Assembly (NCBI GenBank): GCA_025200525.1
Contig: CM045761.1
Coordinates: forward strand, 96,138,182-96,202,181
From: Camellia lanceoleosa
Lineage: Eukaryota > Streptophyta > Magnoliopsida > Ericales > Theaceae
Length of the DNA: 64,000 nt
Direction: 5' to 3'
The position numbers and the translations under genes were made by a program. The notes below the pieces were generated by a model, which was not told the DNA's origin, did no database searches, and worked only from the letters and a program-made list of their open reading frames with translations. Positions 1 to 11,806 of the stretch are shown in pieces; position 1 is the first letter of the stretch, and the number at the start of each line of letters is the position of its first letter.

Positions 1-1612
1 AGAGCACACCAAAGCAAATTAGGGATTAAGTTATGATCTTTCCCAACTGTATAGCTTAGTGTGTGTTCAATCATATCGTGTAGGGTTGGCGACTGAGGAA
101 ACACGCTCTAGCTTATTGTAGCCCAGAACTCTGTGAGTAACAATTGTGTAAAGATATGTTCAACTGTGAATATTTTCCCACTGCTAAATTGAACTGTTTG
201 TTGAATCGACATCTTGTTCTTGAATGAATGTATTATGAATCAGATTGTGGCATCCTTAGCAACTCACATCTTATCTGCTACCGTTTGAGAAATCTCTACT
301 ATCGACGGTCTGTGAACAGATGGCCCCTGTAACAGCGCCCGCGTGGGACCTTAACTGCTACAGTTCGGACTCTCCTTTTTTGTTTGTTGCGGTTCGTAAT
401 CTGAACCAAGGAGTCCAACTCTGGCAAATCGTTTTGAGAAAAACAGATTTTGAAAAGAAGTGCCAAACATGGACTGCTTTGCCAGATACAGAGTCGCCAC
501 CTAAATATTTTTTAAAATGGGGAATTTAGGAAACCCTGACTCGGTGCCGAAGGCCACGTGTCCGTCATTACCAAAGTTGTCTTGGCTCGGGAGCTTGGGT
601 ACGATCGGGGAAGGTCAGCTATGAGCACCCCCTTTTGCCCGGTCCGAAGACCGGCCTCTACTAACCGTGATATCCGATTTTGAAAACATTACGTGTTCTT
701 ATTCCGGTTATTAGCCTAGAATTACTATGTTATGCGTGCAGCAAACAAGTATAGACTAGATTGCCTAATTTGGGAATAAACATTGCATATCCGTTTGTTT
801 TGAAAGTGCTTTGGGATTTGCTACTCGCAAGTAGGCTAAAACACGGATTTCAACAAGTTTTTCCAACTCAAGCAATCCAACCTCCACCCACAGGCATTCA
901 AACAGTTTATCTCACATAAGCAGCTAGCCACATGGTAAGCCTACTATCATGTTAACATTCATACGTATGCGATATGCTAAAGCATAAATACTTACATCGT
1001 ACTCCGTGCCAAAACAATAAACCAGTTAGCAAACATGCATGTCCTAGTTCATGTTAAGTGACTAATGCATCGTATACAGAATGTGATTAGGATAGGCTCG
1101 GCTAACCCTAAAATGGCATGTGAAATGCAATCATTCGGTGCACGTATTCAAGTTAGATTTGAAGATACAATGCAGTTTGTATGATGTACCGAGCCCGGTG
1201 CATGTAAGACAAATGTATGTATGCACGCATGCATAGCATAAGGTATGCTAAAATAAACGTGCCCTAATCTACCATCGTAAGCGGGTAAATAAAAGGGAAG
1301 AAAGAAATGGAGATTGGAAGACATACACACCACTCACACACACTTATTACAGATTTGCCCTCACTCGGAGGGATCAAAAGAATATACAAATTAATTAACT
1401 ACGCAAGCTAATTAAATATTACAGACCAATTAAATTAACAAATTAATTAATCTAATTAAAACAGTAAAGCCTTCGGGAAGCGGGTCAGATGCGGCGCATG
1501 CTCGGGATTTGCTCGGAATCGCACTGCCATGCATAGTCTGTCTCTGTTTTCCCTGCTTTGCTCCTTTGAAAACTGCCAAAGTCTCAGAAATGCCTCTCAG
1601 GATACTGGGGGA

Positions 1613-1735
1613 TCCCACCGGCTAAGTAGAATGACCACCGGCAGTAAATTTGTGGTCGCCGGCACAAAATGAATCCACCGGCCATCGATTGACTGCCGGT
1701 CGGCACTAAATGCTGCCGGCCGGCAATAAGTTCCT
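1613..1735. repeat. CCGGC-word palindrome domain, U5 side of A1
   Basis: Repeated short words of the form ACCGGC and GCCGGT are separated by AT-rich spacers of about 15-25 bp. A perfect 12 bp palindrome, TGCCGGCCGGCA, lies at 1714-1725. The same position in A3, A4 and A5 carries different words based on GGCCAC or CCGG. The word type here matches the one used in the U3-side domain of the same copy (3876-4008). Confidence 0.7.
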
Positions 1736-1980
1736 GCAGAACCTGCAACTCACAGCAGCAGAGGGCAGGGGCTTGCATGGCAATGCAATTCAAGCTATTT
1801 ATGCACCAAGCAAATCCCTTACCATGTTTATGATTCAAAAGGACGTGGTTCTTGATTCTTGGACCACCAATCGTGCATTCCCATGCATGATGGCCCAAAG
1901 AATCAAGTGTGCAACTTTAATTTCAAATGAAATGCAATGCAAATAGCCCAATAAAGGGAACTTAACCTCTATCACACTCA

Positions 1981-3110
1981 CTTCAAGAGGCTAAGCATGC
2001 ATGTTCATGCAAGGCAATCCTAAGCATGTGAAGCTAGGTATGTAACATGGCAATGCAAGTAAACATTGTATGTTAGGCATGCAACCGAGACAAATAATCA
2101 CGCAAGGCATGAAACAAGCATGCAAACATATCAAACATGCAAAGAGCAACATGTTGAGAACAATGTATAGCATGCAACATCATGCAAATAGGACCAAGTA
2201 TGTGACAACATACAAAGTAAGCATGCTACAACACATGGAGGAATGGACTTAAACTCAATTAGGCAGCCTCAAACAAGCCTAAAATAGTGGCCAAAATGTC
2301 CAAATATGGAGGCTAAACACACATACACACGTGCACATATAATGGTCCAAATCTTAAGCATTAAACTAGCAACTTTCAAGCACACTTGAAAGGGGATATC
2401 ATGGACAACTAGCATGCAATATAAGCTCTAAAAATCATGCTAGAATGTGGTGCCAAACCAACTCAGATGAAGCAAACATAAGTATGCAAGTATGGCCCAA
2501 GTACTTGAAGCAAGGTAATGAGACTTTGAAGCACACTTAACACAACCAACATGGCATGCACTAAACAACTAAAAACAGATTTTTAGCATGTTAAAGCAAG
2601 GCCAAGGGACCACTTAGATGGCATCTAAGTGGCTCAAATATGAAGGCATGCATAAGGACCAAAACATAGGGCATACAACACATGCTCTCAAAGCAACAAA
2701 GAGGCAACTGAGGCAAGCATATGAGCATGCCAAAGGGACTGAAATTACATGTTGGATGGTTCCAAACCACCAAAATGATGCAAGCAACACATGCTACACA
2801 TTCACATACTTGAAGCATACAAGCCCGACAAGCCACAAATGCAAAAGAGTTATACTAAGCATGCCAAAATCGATCCAAACAACTATGGACAGACCTAAAG
2901 CATGGCAAAATAAGCACAAAACATTCACAAGGCTAAGCCTAAAACATGCTCGAACAAAGGCTAACAACCTAAGGCATATTAAGGCAATTACAAGGCATTA
3001 CATGGTAGGTATGCTAAGCATGCATGGTGTACCAAAACCAACACACAACATGATTATATTATGGCATAATAAGCATGAAATGCAGCCTAGACATGATCAA
3101 CACACACTCT
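1981..3110. repeat. CATGCA (RY/Sph-like) rich block of A1
   Basis: The hexamer CATGCA occurs about 11 times on the plus strand in roughly 1.1 kb, often as GCATGCAA, where a fraction of one would be expected by chance. The block lies in the predicted transcribed R-U5 part of the LTR. A2 has a homologous block (about 52760-54300), while the shorter copies A3 and A4 largely lack it. CATGCA is the core of the RY/Sph element bound by plant B3 factors; function here is untested. Confidence 0.65.
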
Positions 3111-3728
3111 AACATAGGCTCCTTCAAGAGGCCAAAAAAGGTCCCTTTCAAGGACAACAACGAGAGGGGGGGTGGCCCTCCCCTTTTGGAGACTTCAAGG
3201 CATCATCTCCACCACTGAAATCCCTCAAGATTTCAGTGGTGAAGAGGCCCAAACACCAAAGTCTCGAAACTTGCACAAAATGGCACAGAACAAGGGCCTT
3301 ACAAGGCCTAAGAGGGGCCAAACTTCCCCAAAGCACAAAACACTCTTAATAAACTACCAAGAGGGCCTAAAAATAGAACTTTTTTATGTTATACACTAAA
3401 CACAAAAACAGTTCTAAGATAGATAGAAATAGGATGCAAAAATGGGGAATAAAAGGAAAGTTTCTTACCCTTGAAGACCACCTTCACAAACGATGCTCCA
3501 ACAGCCCTTCTTTGCTTGAATCCACCTCCAAAACACTCAAACAAGCCTCCAAGGGTCTCAAGTCCAAGAGATGGTGTGTTAGTGTGTGTATATGAGCAAA
3601 AGTGACACAAAACACACACTTATAGAGATAGGAAATATTTCTAACCCTAACCCTAGAACCCAAGCTTTAACAAAGCTGTCTAAAATGTCTCAAAAGTGTC
3701 TAACCCCCATGCCAAGAGAAGACCCTCT

Positions 3729-3738
3729 CCTATATAGG
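3729..3738 (-). promoter_or_regulatory. Probable TATA box of LTR A1
   Basis: CCTATATAGG lies about 480 bp downstream of the LTR start on the minus strand. Comparable TATA sequences occur at about +375 in A3 (38377-38386) and +330 in A4 (49511-49518). In A3 and A4 they are followed by CT-rich leader sequence. The recurrence across copies supports a core promoter. Confidence 0.55.
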
Positions 3739-3875
3739 CAATTCCCTCTTGTAAGGCTTACAAAACAAGCCATCCAAGAGGGAAATCCCCCTATACACGT
3801 GTATGGAGGGGAATGGGGTGGATGCCAGCTATCACAGCTGGCACAAAATATCTACAAAAAGTAGATGAACAGTGG

Positions 3876-4008
3876 TCGGCCGCTCAAAATTGTCATTTTG
3901 ACAAAATGGAGTACCGACTGGCAACAAAGAGTGCCGACTGGCAATATATATTGCCGGTGGCAACAAAAACCAGCCGGTGGCCTCTAGCTACTGCCGGTGG
4001 TGTGTGGG
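3876..4008. repeat. CCGGC-word palindrome domain, U3 side of A1
   Basis: Several units of GCCGGTGGCAAC and CCGACTGGCAAC type occur about 210-340 bp from the LTR start and upstream of the TATA box. The equivalent domain in A3 and A4 uses CCACTAGTGG instead. The word type matches the U5-side domain of the same copy. Confidence 0.65.
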
Positions 4009-5426
4009 GATGCCTCACAAGGCATTCCCTGCCCCTCCAAGGCAAAACACAAGTGTTTGGTGCAAAACCAAACACAAAACGGTCGAGTTCGGAGATCCTG
4101 AGACAAGGCGCGTAGCCGAGAACTCCTGGAACTCCAAACAAACACAAACATGGATAATCACCGAGTGTTCAAATGGTGACGTCCAAGTCTTGAGGACGGT
4201 CAAAAATGGGGTGTCTACAGCCCCACCGACGGTCTATGAACGGGTGGATTCGTCTAATCGATTTGGTTCCCATGTTGGAACCACTACTGTTTACTGATTA
4301 ATGGCCATCATCACTGTTCGGTCTTTAAGACCTACTGCTTACTGTACTGTTATGCTAATGGATGTACCACATATGACTGTCTACTGTACTGAACAACCGA
4401 TACACTGATTTAATGAACTGTTTTCATTACTGTAAGGACATTCATTCTAACCCCTTTACGCAATATGTTATTCACTGGGCTTTAGCTCACTGCTCATATA
4501 TATATATGTAGGTGTACAGGCACCGGATCAAAGCTAGAGGCGTCGGGGTTAATTCCAGTTTTGTCAAGCCAATCAATGTGCCTCACCGCGAGGTTCCGAG
4601 CCTACCAAGCTAAGGCTTAGGGGTGTTTTAGCAAATCCCCCTCCCGTACTATTTTGTAATGTTGTATAGATTGTATATGGCACCGTACTGTACTGTAATA
4701 GGGATTAAGTCCCTGTTCCACTGAATGACTGTAAATGTTTGTATAGACTGTACTGTTCTGAATGTGTGAATGCATGAAAAGTCTTTTTGCATACAGACTG
4801 TCACAGCTCATTGGACATTATTTATTTACTGTATTGGCTTCCGCCAGGCCCTGTACTCTGTTTTACTGTATTACTGTTAAGTAGGCCTTCGGTAATCTCG
4901 AATTACTGGCCAGTTACGGTGCTAAACCCATAGGGTCGGGTTTGGGTCATGACACTTAGCTTCAAGAGTTATAACACTTGTTATTTAAGCTTGTTTTCAA
5001 TACTTGTTTTGCCATATTTTTCTGCTGTTTTTGGCCTAGTTTTCAACTGTAAAAGCCTTTGTTTTTATGACATAAACATAATGGTTTGAGGCTATTTTCA
5101 GTTAAGGGATGGTCCACCCTTCTTGTCTCTTAGCTTGTTAAGCTCTTGTACCATCTTTTCACCACTTTCAAATCAAACTTTTTGGACTTTTTAACCACCA
5201 AATCTTAGAGATTTTTTAGTGGTAAAAATCAACTTTTGAGGTCCAAAATTGGAGGGGTTAGCCTCCCATCCTTGTGTTTTGTTTGCATGCCTAGTTAGCT
5301 TCATGTGTTAGCATGTTTTTCTAGTCTAACTTAGCCTTTGTCCAGCATGTTTTTGCCTCTGTTTTGACCTATTTTGGCTCTATTTTGGACTGGTTGATTC
5401 ATTTGAGGCTTGTATTGCATAGTTGT

Positions 5427-7826
5427 TGTCACGACCCAAACCCGCCTCTATAGGTTTAACATCGTAATCGGCTAGTAATCCTTAGATTACCGAAGGCCTC
5501 TGAACAGATTAGCAAAGTTAAGGGGCTAGCAGAAGCAAATACATAAATAAAATTGTCCAATGAGCTGTACTGACTTATATGAACAGAATATTTAAAACTT
5601 TATATAAGTATGCAATACTCATTCATACATTATACCCACACACATTGCAGTATCTTAAGTACAGCCAACATAATTAAATCAAGTCAAATATGTACACAGA
5701 ACCAACAGAACTCAAACACAGGACACTGCGGGAACCTCCACGTGAGGCACAATGGTTGGCTGACAACAGAACACAAGTCCAGACAAAAAGCCTTCAGGCT
5801 CGGGCTCCAGAATGCTTACCTATACATATATATACACACAATGAGCTAAAGCCCAGTGAATAACATTAAGGTAAAGGGGTTAGTGAACGAAATCCGAATA
5901 TATCATAAGCAGAAAATAGATCAGAGCATAATCATTCTCATATCAGAACATAATAATGGTACATTCCATAGAACACATTATAGAACGTCTTCCGACTAGA
6001 GTAATCGGTTCCGGATACCGATTAAACACATATCACCATAATGAAGTGGCTAACGAGATCTCGTAATCATATGTATGTCATGGACCCGCATTTTCATGTC
6101 GTCCCCCATGACTTGGGACTATCTAAGGATGCCATAATAGATTTCAAACATGGAATATTCGTTCACGAAAACAGATATCATTTCAGAAATTAGAACTTAT
6201 CATATTTGATTTGGAACGTAATTCATATGAACGTATCTTTACAATAACGTTACTCACAGTGGTTCCAGTAAGCGGTCAATCAATCCTCGAGTCTTGACCT
6301 ACAATCACAAAATACATAACACAAGCATGTCTTATCATTACACATTTAAATGGCCATTAAGGCTTAGCTTTCATTACATAGGTTCTAATTCTATCTTATC
6401 ACATTGCCTAAAACACGCACACTTGTAGTCTCGGAACTTAGTACATTCTTTTCTTAGTGTGTTTTTAATCCATAACCTCATTACTATGGCTTAATTAAGG
6501 CTTAGGAATGCTTAAGATGCAATGAGAATGCCAAAACATGTCTTGGAACACTTAGGCAAAATTTTTGAAGATAAGGTCCACGCTCGAGCGTAGTTTTCCT
6601 CGCTCGAGCGGATATGCAAAATGTGAATGGTCGCTCGAGGGCACATTCCTTCGCTTGAGCAATTTGTAAAAGACGTGAAACTTCTGGGAGCTTGCAATTA
6701 ACGCTCGAGCGGACTTTTGGTCGCTCGAGCGGAGTGCACGCACTCAGAGTGGTCGCTCGAGCGTGAACTTCCACGTTTGAGCGTAGATGCAAATTCTGGA
6801 ATTTCCAGATTGCACCTTCAAGCTCAAAACTCGAATTCCAACCTTCAAAACACATTTCTTGGGCCCCAAAGCTTGAGATAACACAGTGAACTTGCAAAAT
6901 ATGAAGAATTAAGGATCATTTCATAACATCATGGCCCAAGAGTTTTCCAAAAGCTTACAATTCATCTTCAAATTCAAGAAGTAAAACATACATGTGAAAT
7001 CTTTTAAACTCTTTTCTTCAAAACTCATGAAACTAGCAAATTGAGCTCAAAAGCTCCATACATGAAAGAAATTCCTTCTCAAAACATGATTTCATGTGAT
7101 TAAACATGGTAATCCTAACATGCATGTACATTATAACCTCCAAATTCAACACAATTGATGTAACTCATAGCTAACTTGGTAATTTAACACCTACATGAGC
7201 ATGCATGTATGAATTGTAACTCAAATATTCATTCTAAGCTCAATGTACACGTTAAGCTCATAATCTTCATGTTGGCGACTTAGATTCATAAATTAAGGGT
7301 TGAATTCATACCTATAGTCTTGAATTAATCTAGCTCTTGCACAATGATAATGAACTCAAGTAAAATCTTCAACTTCTTCTTTGAATCTACACTTTCTCTC
7401 TCTAAAATGGAGTCTCACTCTCACTCTAGAATGAATTCTCAGATTTTTCCACTTGAATCAAGTTTGTTGAGCACAAATGAGCTTATAAGGCAACTTATAT
7501 ACTTGTGATGTATTAATACATTAATTAGAGCATTTGGTCTATCCAAACACAACTTAATTAATCGTTCTGAATCAATTTTTAATAAAATTTGCCAAATGAT
7601 TCTAAAAATTCTAAATAACACATTGATGTAATCATTTTGGTTTTGGATGCCGATAAGGCTTTTGATTTTTATATTAAAGCGGAATTCTGGACAGATATTT
7701 CTACAAGTAACAGATAGAAAGCCAAAGATTATGCAAATTACATAATAAACCCATAATTTATTTTATTCACTTAATTAACATCCTTAATTACCGATTAGTG
7801 GCTAATTGCGGATCAGGGTTATTACA
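5427..7826 (-). mobile_element. Complete family-X solo LTR (2400 bp)
   Basis: The plus-strand text begins TGTCACGACCC and ends GGGTTATTACA, with a perfect 5 bp TSD, GTTGT (5422-5426 and 7827-7831), inside A5. Removing it rejoins the A5 sequence. Minus is the likely transcriptional orientation: a TATATAAG-type box lies near 7490 on that strand, and the GCTAAAGCCCAG motif near 5845 is in the position seen close to the end of G and Y LTRs. It contains an array of CGCTCGAGCG palindromes (6581-6783). No primer site or polypurine tract flanks it. Confidence 0.9.
6581..6783. repeat. CGCTCGAGCG palindrome array in X2
   Basis: Five perfect CGCTCGAGCG decamers lie at 6581, 6601, 6702, 6722 and 6754. 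Degenerate units lie near 6632, 6652 and 6774. Spacers are 10-40 bp and unrelated to each other, except for a GAGCTCCCAG-like string (CTTCTGGGAGCTT at about 6681) that also accompanies the arrays in G and V. Confidence 0.9.
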
Positions 7827-10800
7827 GTTGTAGTGTTAATTCCTTCACTAGCTTATTGTTTTAATGCTTTGATTACCATTGTTTTGAGTTGAAAGCATGT
7901 TTTAGTATTGTTTTGCTCTTCATTTCAACACTTAAGATCTCTGCAATCTCCTTCAATTCTTTACTCTTTTGTTTGCTTTGAAAGTGATTTCAAACCACTT
8001 GTTTGCCTAAGTATGAAATTAAGGTGTTGTATCTAATGGTTTAATCCCTTAGGGGGTTCATTACCAACAGTGTAATGTCTCTTTTATGCCCAAAGCAACT
8101 TGTTGTTTGTGCCATCTTTTTATTAGAGGACACTCACTTTTGGACTTAATCGATTAAAGAATGAATCGGTAATGTAAAATGGGCAAACAAAAATGAAAAG
8201 GTAAAAGAGGTAAGATAAACATCTTTCGTGTTGCATTACATATGTTTGAATCAGACGTTAATTCGAACATGAGGAAAATGGAACATTTCATACTCAAAGT
8301 GATGAAATGTGCCACTTTCCTTGGTCACCATCACCCTTGATCATGCATGATAGGGTGGTGGTCTTTTTTAGTATTGTTTTGCACTCATTAAACTTGTACA
8401 AACTTAGTTCTTTGGCTATCATGCATAAAAATTGCTTGATTGGTGGTTTGAGAGCCAAGAGTTTCACTCATTTAAGCTTGTTTGATGATAAGGAGGGTAA
8501 CAGTATAGATAACCCTTGAGAATACATTGCTTTGCCTTTGTTTGCTCTCTGTTGCAACAAAGAGGAAGTTCAGGGTAGTAGTGGCCGATGGCCACAATGA
8601 TAATGAGGCCACCAATAGTGGTAGCGGCCACCATTGGTAGCTGACCAGCCATCAATGAAATTTTGCCTGATGTGTTCTTAAGGTGGAAGCAGAGGCATTC
8701 AGGAGTTAAGACCTTTGTTGGTGTTTAAATACATGCAAACAGAGGCGTTTAATGGCAAGGCGGTGGCTTTTCAAGTGGAGAAACCGAGCATGCATCCCTT
8801 GCTTCCCGAGGCCATTTAATTGCTTTGTTTAGTTAATTAGTGATAGCTAATTAATTAGTTTAATTGCTTTGTACTTAATTAGCTTAGTATTTAGCTAATT
8901 ACTTCGATTTGTAATATTTAATTAGCTTAGAATAAATTAGTTAATTCGTTTCAATTGTTGTAATAATTAGTTAGTTTAATTAGCGTAGTTAGTTAGTTAG
9001 CTTATTCATTCGGACCCTCCTTCGCAAGGACGTAATGTTATAATAAGTGTTGTGCGTATGTGTGTGTCTTTCAATTCCACGTTTTTCTCCCTTTTATTTA
9101 ATCGCTTTCGATGGTTAGATTAGGGATCATATTTCAAATTAGCATATCGCATGCTTGCATCCATTCATTTGTCTTGCATGCACCGAGGCTTAGCACATCA
9201 TTCAAACTGCATTGTCATTTCAATAATTATTTAAATACGTGTTTAATCGCATGTTGTTCAAATTGATTCACATGCCATATTAGTAGCCGAGCCTAGTAAT
9301 TGCATTATTGCATGTGTTGTATTAGACATCTTGTATAGTTAGGATCATACATTTTTCTAACTAGTTTCTGTTTTCGCTTGGAGTACTCGGTGAGTTTTAC
9401 GTTTTAGTATACTTTCATGAGTGTGATTGCCATATTCCCATAATTTGCATGCTTGTCATGATTTGCATGCTTGCCATGAGGCTATGTGCTTATTTGCTAA
9501 ACTGTATGAATGCCTGTGGATGAAGGCTTGTTTTTTGAATTGGAACAATTCAACGAATGTAAGTTTTAAGCCCATTTTGTTGAGTGGCAAATCATGTTTT
9601 AAGCCCACTATGTTTGGTGGCAAATCCGCATCTTTTAAGCCTACTTGAGGGTGACAAATTCAAACCATTTTTGAAAACAAACATGAGTTGAATTGTTCCA
9701 AGTCTTGCGACTAGTCTATATTTGCTTGTGCGCGTCACATAGTAAAGCTAGTTTAATAACTGGAAAAAGAGCACATAATATTTATAAAAGCGTATATCAT
9801 GACTAATAGAGGTTGATCTTTTGATCGGGCAAGCGGGGGTGCTCATTTCAGGACCTTCCCCTCTCGTACCCAAGTTCTCGAGCTGAGACAACTTTGGTGA
9901 TGACAGACACGTGACCTTCAGCACGAGTCAGGGTTTCCTAAATTTTTTCAAAAATAAAATATTTAGGTGGCGATTTTGTATCTGGCAAATCAGTCCAATT
10001 TTGACATTATTTGATTTAAAATCGATTTTCTAAAAAAGTTTGCCAGATTTGGACTCTTTGGTGTTTATCAATTTCATATTGCACTTGTGAGACTAGATTT
10101 AGAACCGTGGGAGAGTCCGAACTGTGAGGCATTTCTTTCAAACCTTTTGAAAGGGGGTGCGAAAAAGGCGAGTCCACACCCTCGTGGGTCTGAGGTAAGT
10201 TCTTTCTTGTGAGTTTAAGCACAATTTGCTATCTTTGACAGATATTGATTACTGACTTGATCGTCGAAGTGTCCCAAGTGGCGAACCACCACAATATTAT
10301 TGTCTTCTTGTTACAGGTTGTTGGACTTAATCTATTCTGCGGATACTCTCTAGCTAAGTTTTCTGTTTGGTTGTATGGTCAAAAATCAACACCCACTCTA
10401 ATCTCTATGCCAAATCTTACATGACACATCAACAATCAAATTTGATTCCAATTTTTTGCTTCACCCCATATGTCAAACATGACATGGATTTGGCAAAGGT
10501 GGAGAGCATGCCAAATCCTTTTAACTTATGTAAAAAATAATTATAGCACTTTTTTAAAAATAAAATAATATTTTCATTTATCTTTTAATAATAAAATAAT
10601 AAATTTTGACATATAGATTGAATAGTTTCAAGAGATGTCAAATGTCAATTTATTACTCAATGTTTCAATTTTATTTAACATACCAAAATTTAACATATAA
10701 ATTAAAGATGCTCTAAAAACCCAAGTAAAGCTTGGATAAGGGTCCTTGAATTCCAACCCAATCGGGCCAACTCATTTTTTCTGCAAAAATAATGAACTCA

Positions 10801-10896
10801 GGATTTGACAAAAAGTTCGAATCAGCTCATCAGTCCAACCCCTTACTGACAGCCGTGGAAATGGGGGATTTATTTACACCTACAAAAATATTAAGA

Positions 10897-11078
10897 GGTT
10901 GTTTGGAATATTTTAAATAAGTATATTTTTTGATTTTTTTATAAAATATGAATTAGGTTTGAAGTGATGTAGTAGAGATGTGATGTGACTTAAATAAGAT
11001 GATGTGACTTAAATAAGATAATGTGACTTAAATAGGATCGTGACTTTTTGACTTTTTTTGAAGATGCCAAACTTAACC
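10897..11078. mobile_element. Tourist-like MITE (tentative)
   Basis: It starts GGTTGTTTGG and ends CCAAACTTAACC, imperfect terminal inverted repeats of the GGTT...AACC kind, with TAA immediately to the right. On the left TAA lies two bases away from the proposed end, so the ends are uncertain. Inside are three or four copies of an about 19 bp unit around GATGTGACTTAAATAA (10980-11035). Confidence 0.4.
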
Positions 11079-11782
11079 TAAGTACTTCAATTTTTAAGTC
11101 CACTCTATTTAATTATTTTAAATTTTATTTTACTTTCATTATATTTTATTATTTTTTTAAATTACTCTTAAGATAAATTTAAATAATAAATAATAAATAA
11201 ACTAAAAAAAATTAAATTATTTCAAAAACTTTTTAAAACAGAAAATAATTCTTAAATATAGAAAAAAACCATACTTATAAGTACATAAACATTATAAATA
11301 TAAAAAAAATCAAACTTTTACATAAGTATTATAAAACTTTTCAACACAAATTTTTTTTTTTTTACATTATAAATTATTCACAAGAATATTCGTGGAAAAA
11401 TAAAAACCAAACTTATAAGCACATAAACATCAGGCACTAACAAGAAAGAGCAGTTCTCAAATAATGTACTATTTAAATGACAAAATAAGAATAATTCCAA
11501 TAATATGTTATTGTTAATCTAACCACTAGACTCTTTAATTTTTGTTAAAAAAAAGATATAGAAAATAATTGATGGTGCTCTACAAAAATTGTGAAACCAC
11601 TTTATATGAATACTTATCTCCTCTTTGATGGGTTGTTTCAAAAAACTATTTTGATTATTTCTCTCATCCATTATTTGATTTTGTTCAAACTTTTTTTTAG
11701 GATTTAGGGTTTCAAAATAATAAAAAACAATGATGTTGATGATGATGATGAGTTTTGGTATGGTGGATTTGAGTTTTGAAGA

Positions 11783-11806
11783 GAAGAAGAAGAAGAAGAA
11801 GAAGAA
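11783..11806 (+). repeat. AAG microsatellite
   Basis: Eight or so tandem AAG/GAA units follow a GAT-rich run at 11730-11750. Confidence 0.9.

Larger units (their letters stand above)
328..4219 (-). mobile_element. Giant family-A solo LTR, copy A1 (3892 bp)
   Basis: On the minus strand it runs from TGTAGACACCCC (4219) to CTGTTACA (328), giving TG...CA ends. A perfect 5 bp TSD, GCCCC, flanks it (323-327 and 4220-4224), inside the family-X LTR X1. It shares with the other four family-A copies a GTCGCCACCTAAATATTT block (about 495), a TTAATTAA-rich stretch (1385-1465) and a G+C-rich palindrome domain at each end of its body. A TATA box lies about 480 bp from the LTR start, so U3 is short and the predicted R-U5 exceeds 3 kb. 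No long direct terminal repeat or internal coding region is present, hence the solo LTR call. The short reading frames inside (for example 2618-3112) match no family I know and track the CATGCA-rich repeat composition. Confidence 0.85.
1..4953 (+). mobile_element. Family-X LTR (copy X1), 5'-truncated by window edge and split by A1
   Basis: The sequence at 4220-4953 and at 1-327 is the reverse complement of the complete LTR at 5427-7826. It ends at 4953 in a GGGTCATGACA terminus matching the TGTCACGACCC start of the other copy. The conserved stretch around CTGGGCTTTAGCTCAC (about 4476) also lies a few hundred bases from the LTR end in families G and Y, which suggests that plus is the transcriptional orientation. 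No primer-binding site follows 4953, so this is a solo LTR or a 3' LTR rather than a 5' LTR. It sits inside family-A LTR A5; the expected right TSD is CTTAG (4954-4958), but the left flank lies outside the window. Confidence 0.75.
4954..10315 (+). mobile_element. Giant family-A LTR, copy A5, host of X1 and X2
   Basis: The segments 4954-5426 and 7832-10315 match the body of A4 in the same orientation: the paired hairpin around TTTAGTGGTAAAAA, the TTAATTAA-rich stretch at 8820-9010, and the GTCGCCACCT block on the minus strand near 9970. The U3 end is lost beyond X1. The proposed U5 end is TTGTTACA at 10315. The approximately 140 bp before it (10178-10315) is not seen at the ends of the other copies, so the U5 terminus differs between subfamilies and this boundary is tentative. 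A GGCCAC-type palindrome domain lies at 8577-8655 (GTGGCCGATGGCCAC and similar). There is no internal coding region. Confidence 0.7.

Noticed and set aside
2618..3112. 164-codon reading frame in A1 that might be a gene
   Set aside because: It is rich in H, K, T and M because the region is made of CATGCA-like words. It resembles no protein family, has no homologous frame in A2, and lies inside a solo LTR.
3636..3660. CTAACCCTAACCCTAG as an interstitial telomere repeat
   Set aside because: Only two imperfect units, and the plant repeat is CCCTAAA. It is an ordinary part of the LTR leader.
301..4247. About 20 bp similarity (GACGGTCTRTGAAC) on both sides of A1 as a long TSD
   Set aside because: The exact 5 bp TSD GCCCC lies directly at the TG/CA ends. 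The longer similarity reads as a small local duplication in the X1 sequence when A1 is removed.
5427..7826. X2 as a plus-strand LTR
   Set aside because: A TATA-like box and the GGGCTTTAGCTCAC motif near the LTR end fit only the minus orientation. The call is moderate because no internal region confirms it.
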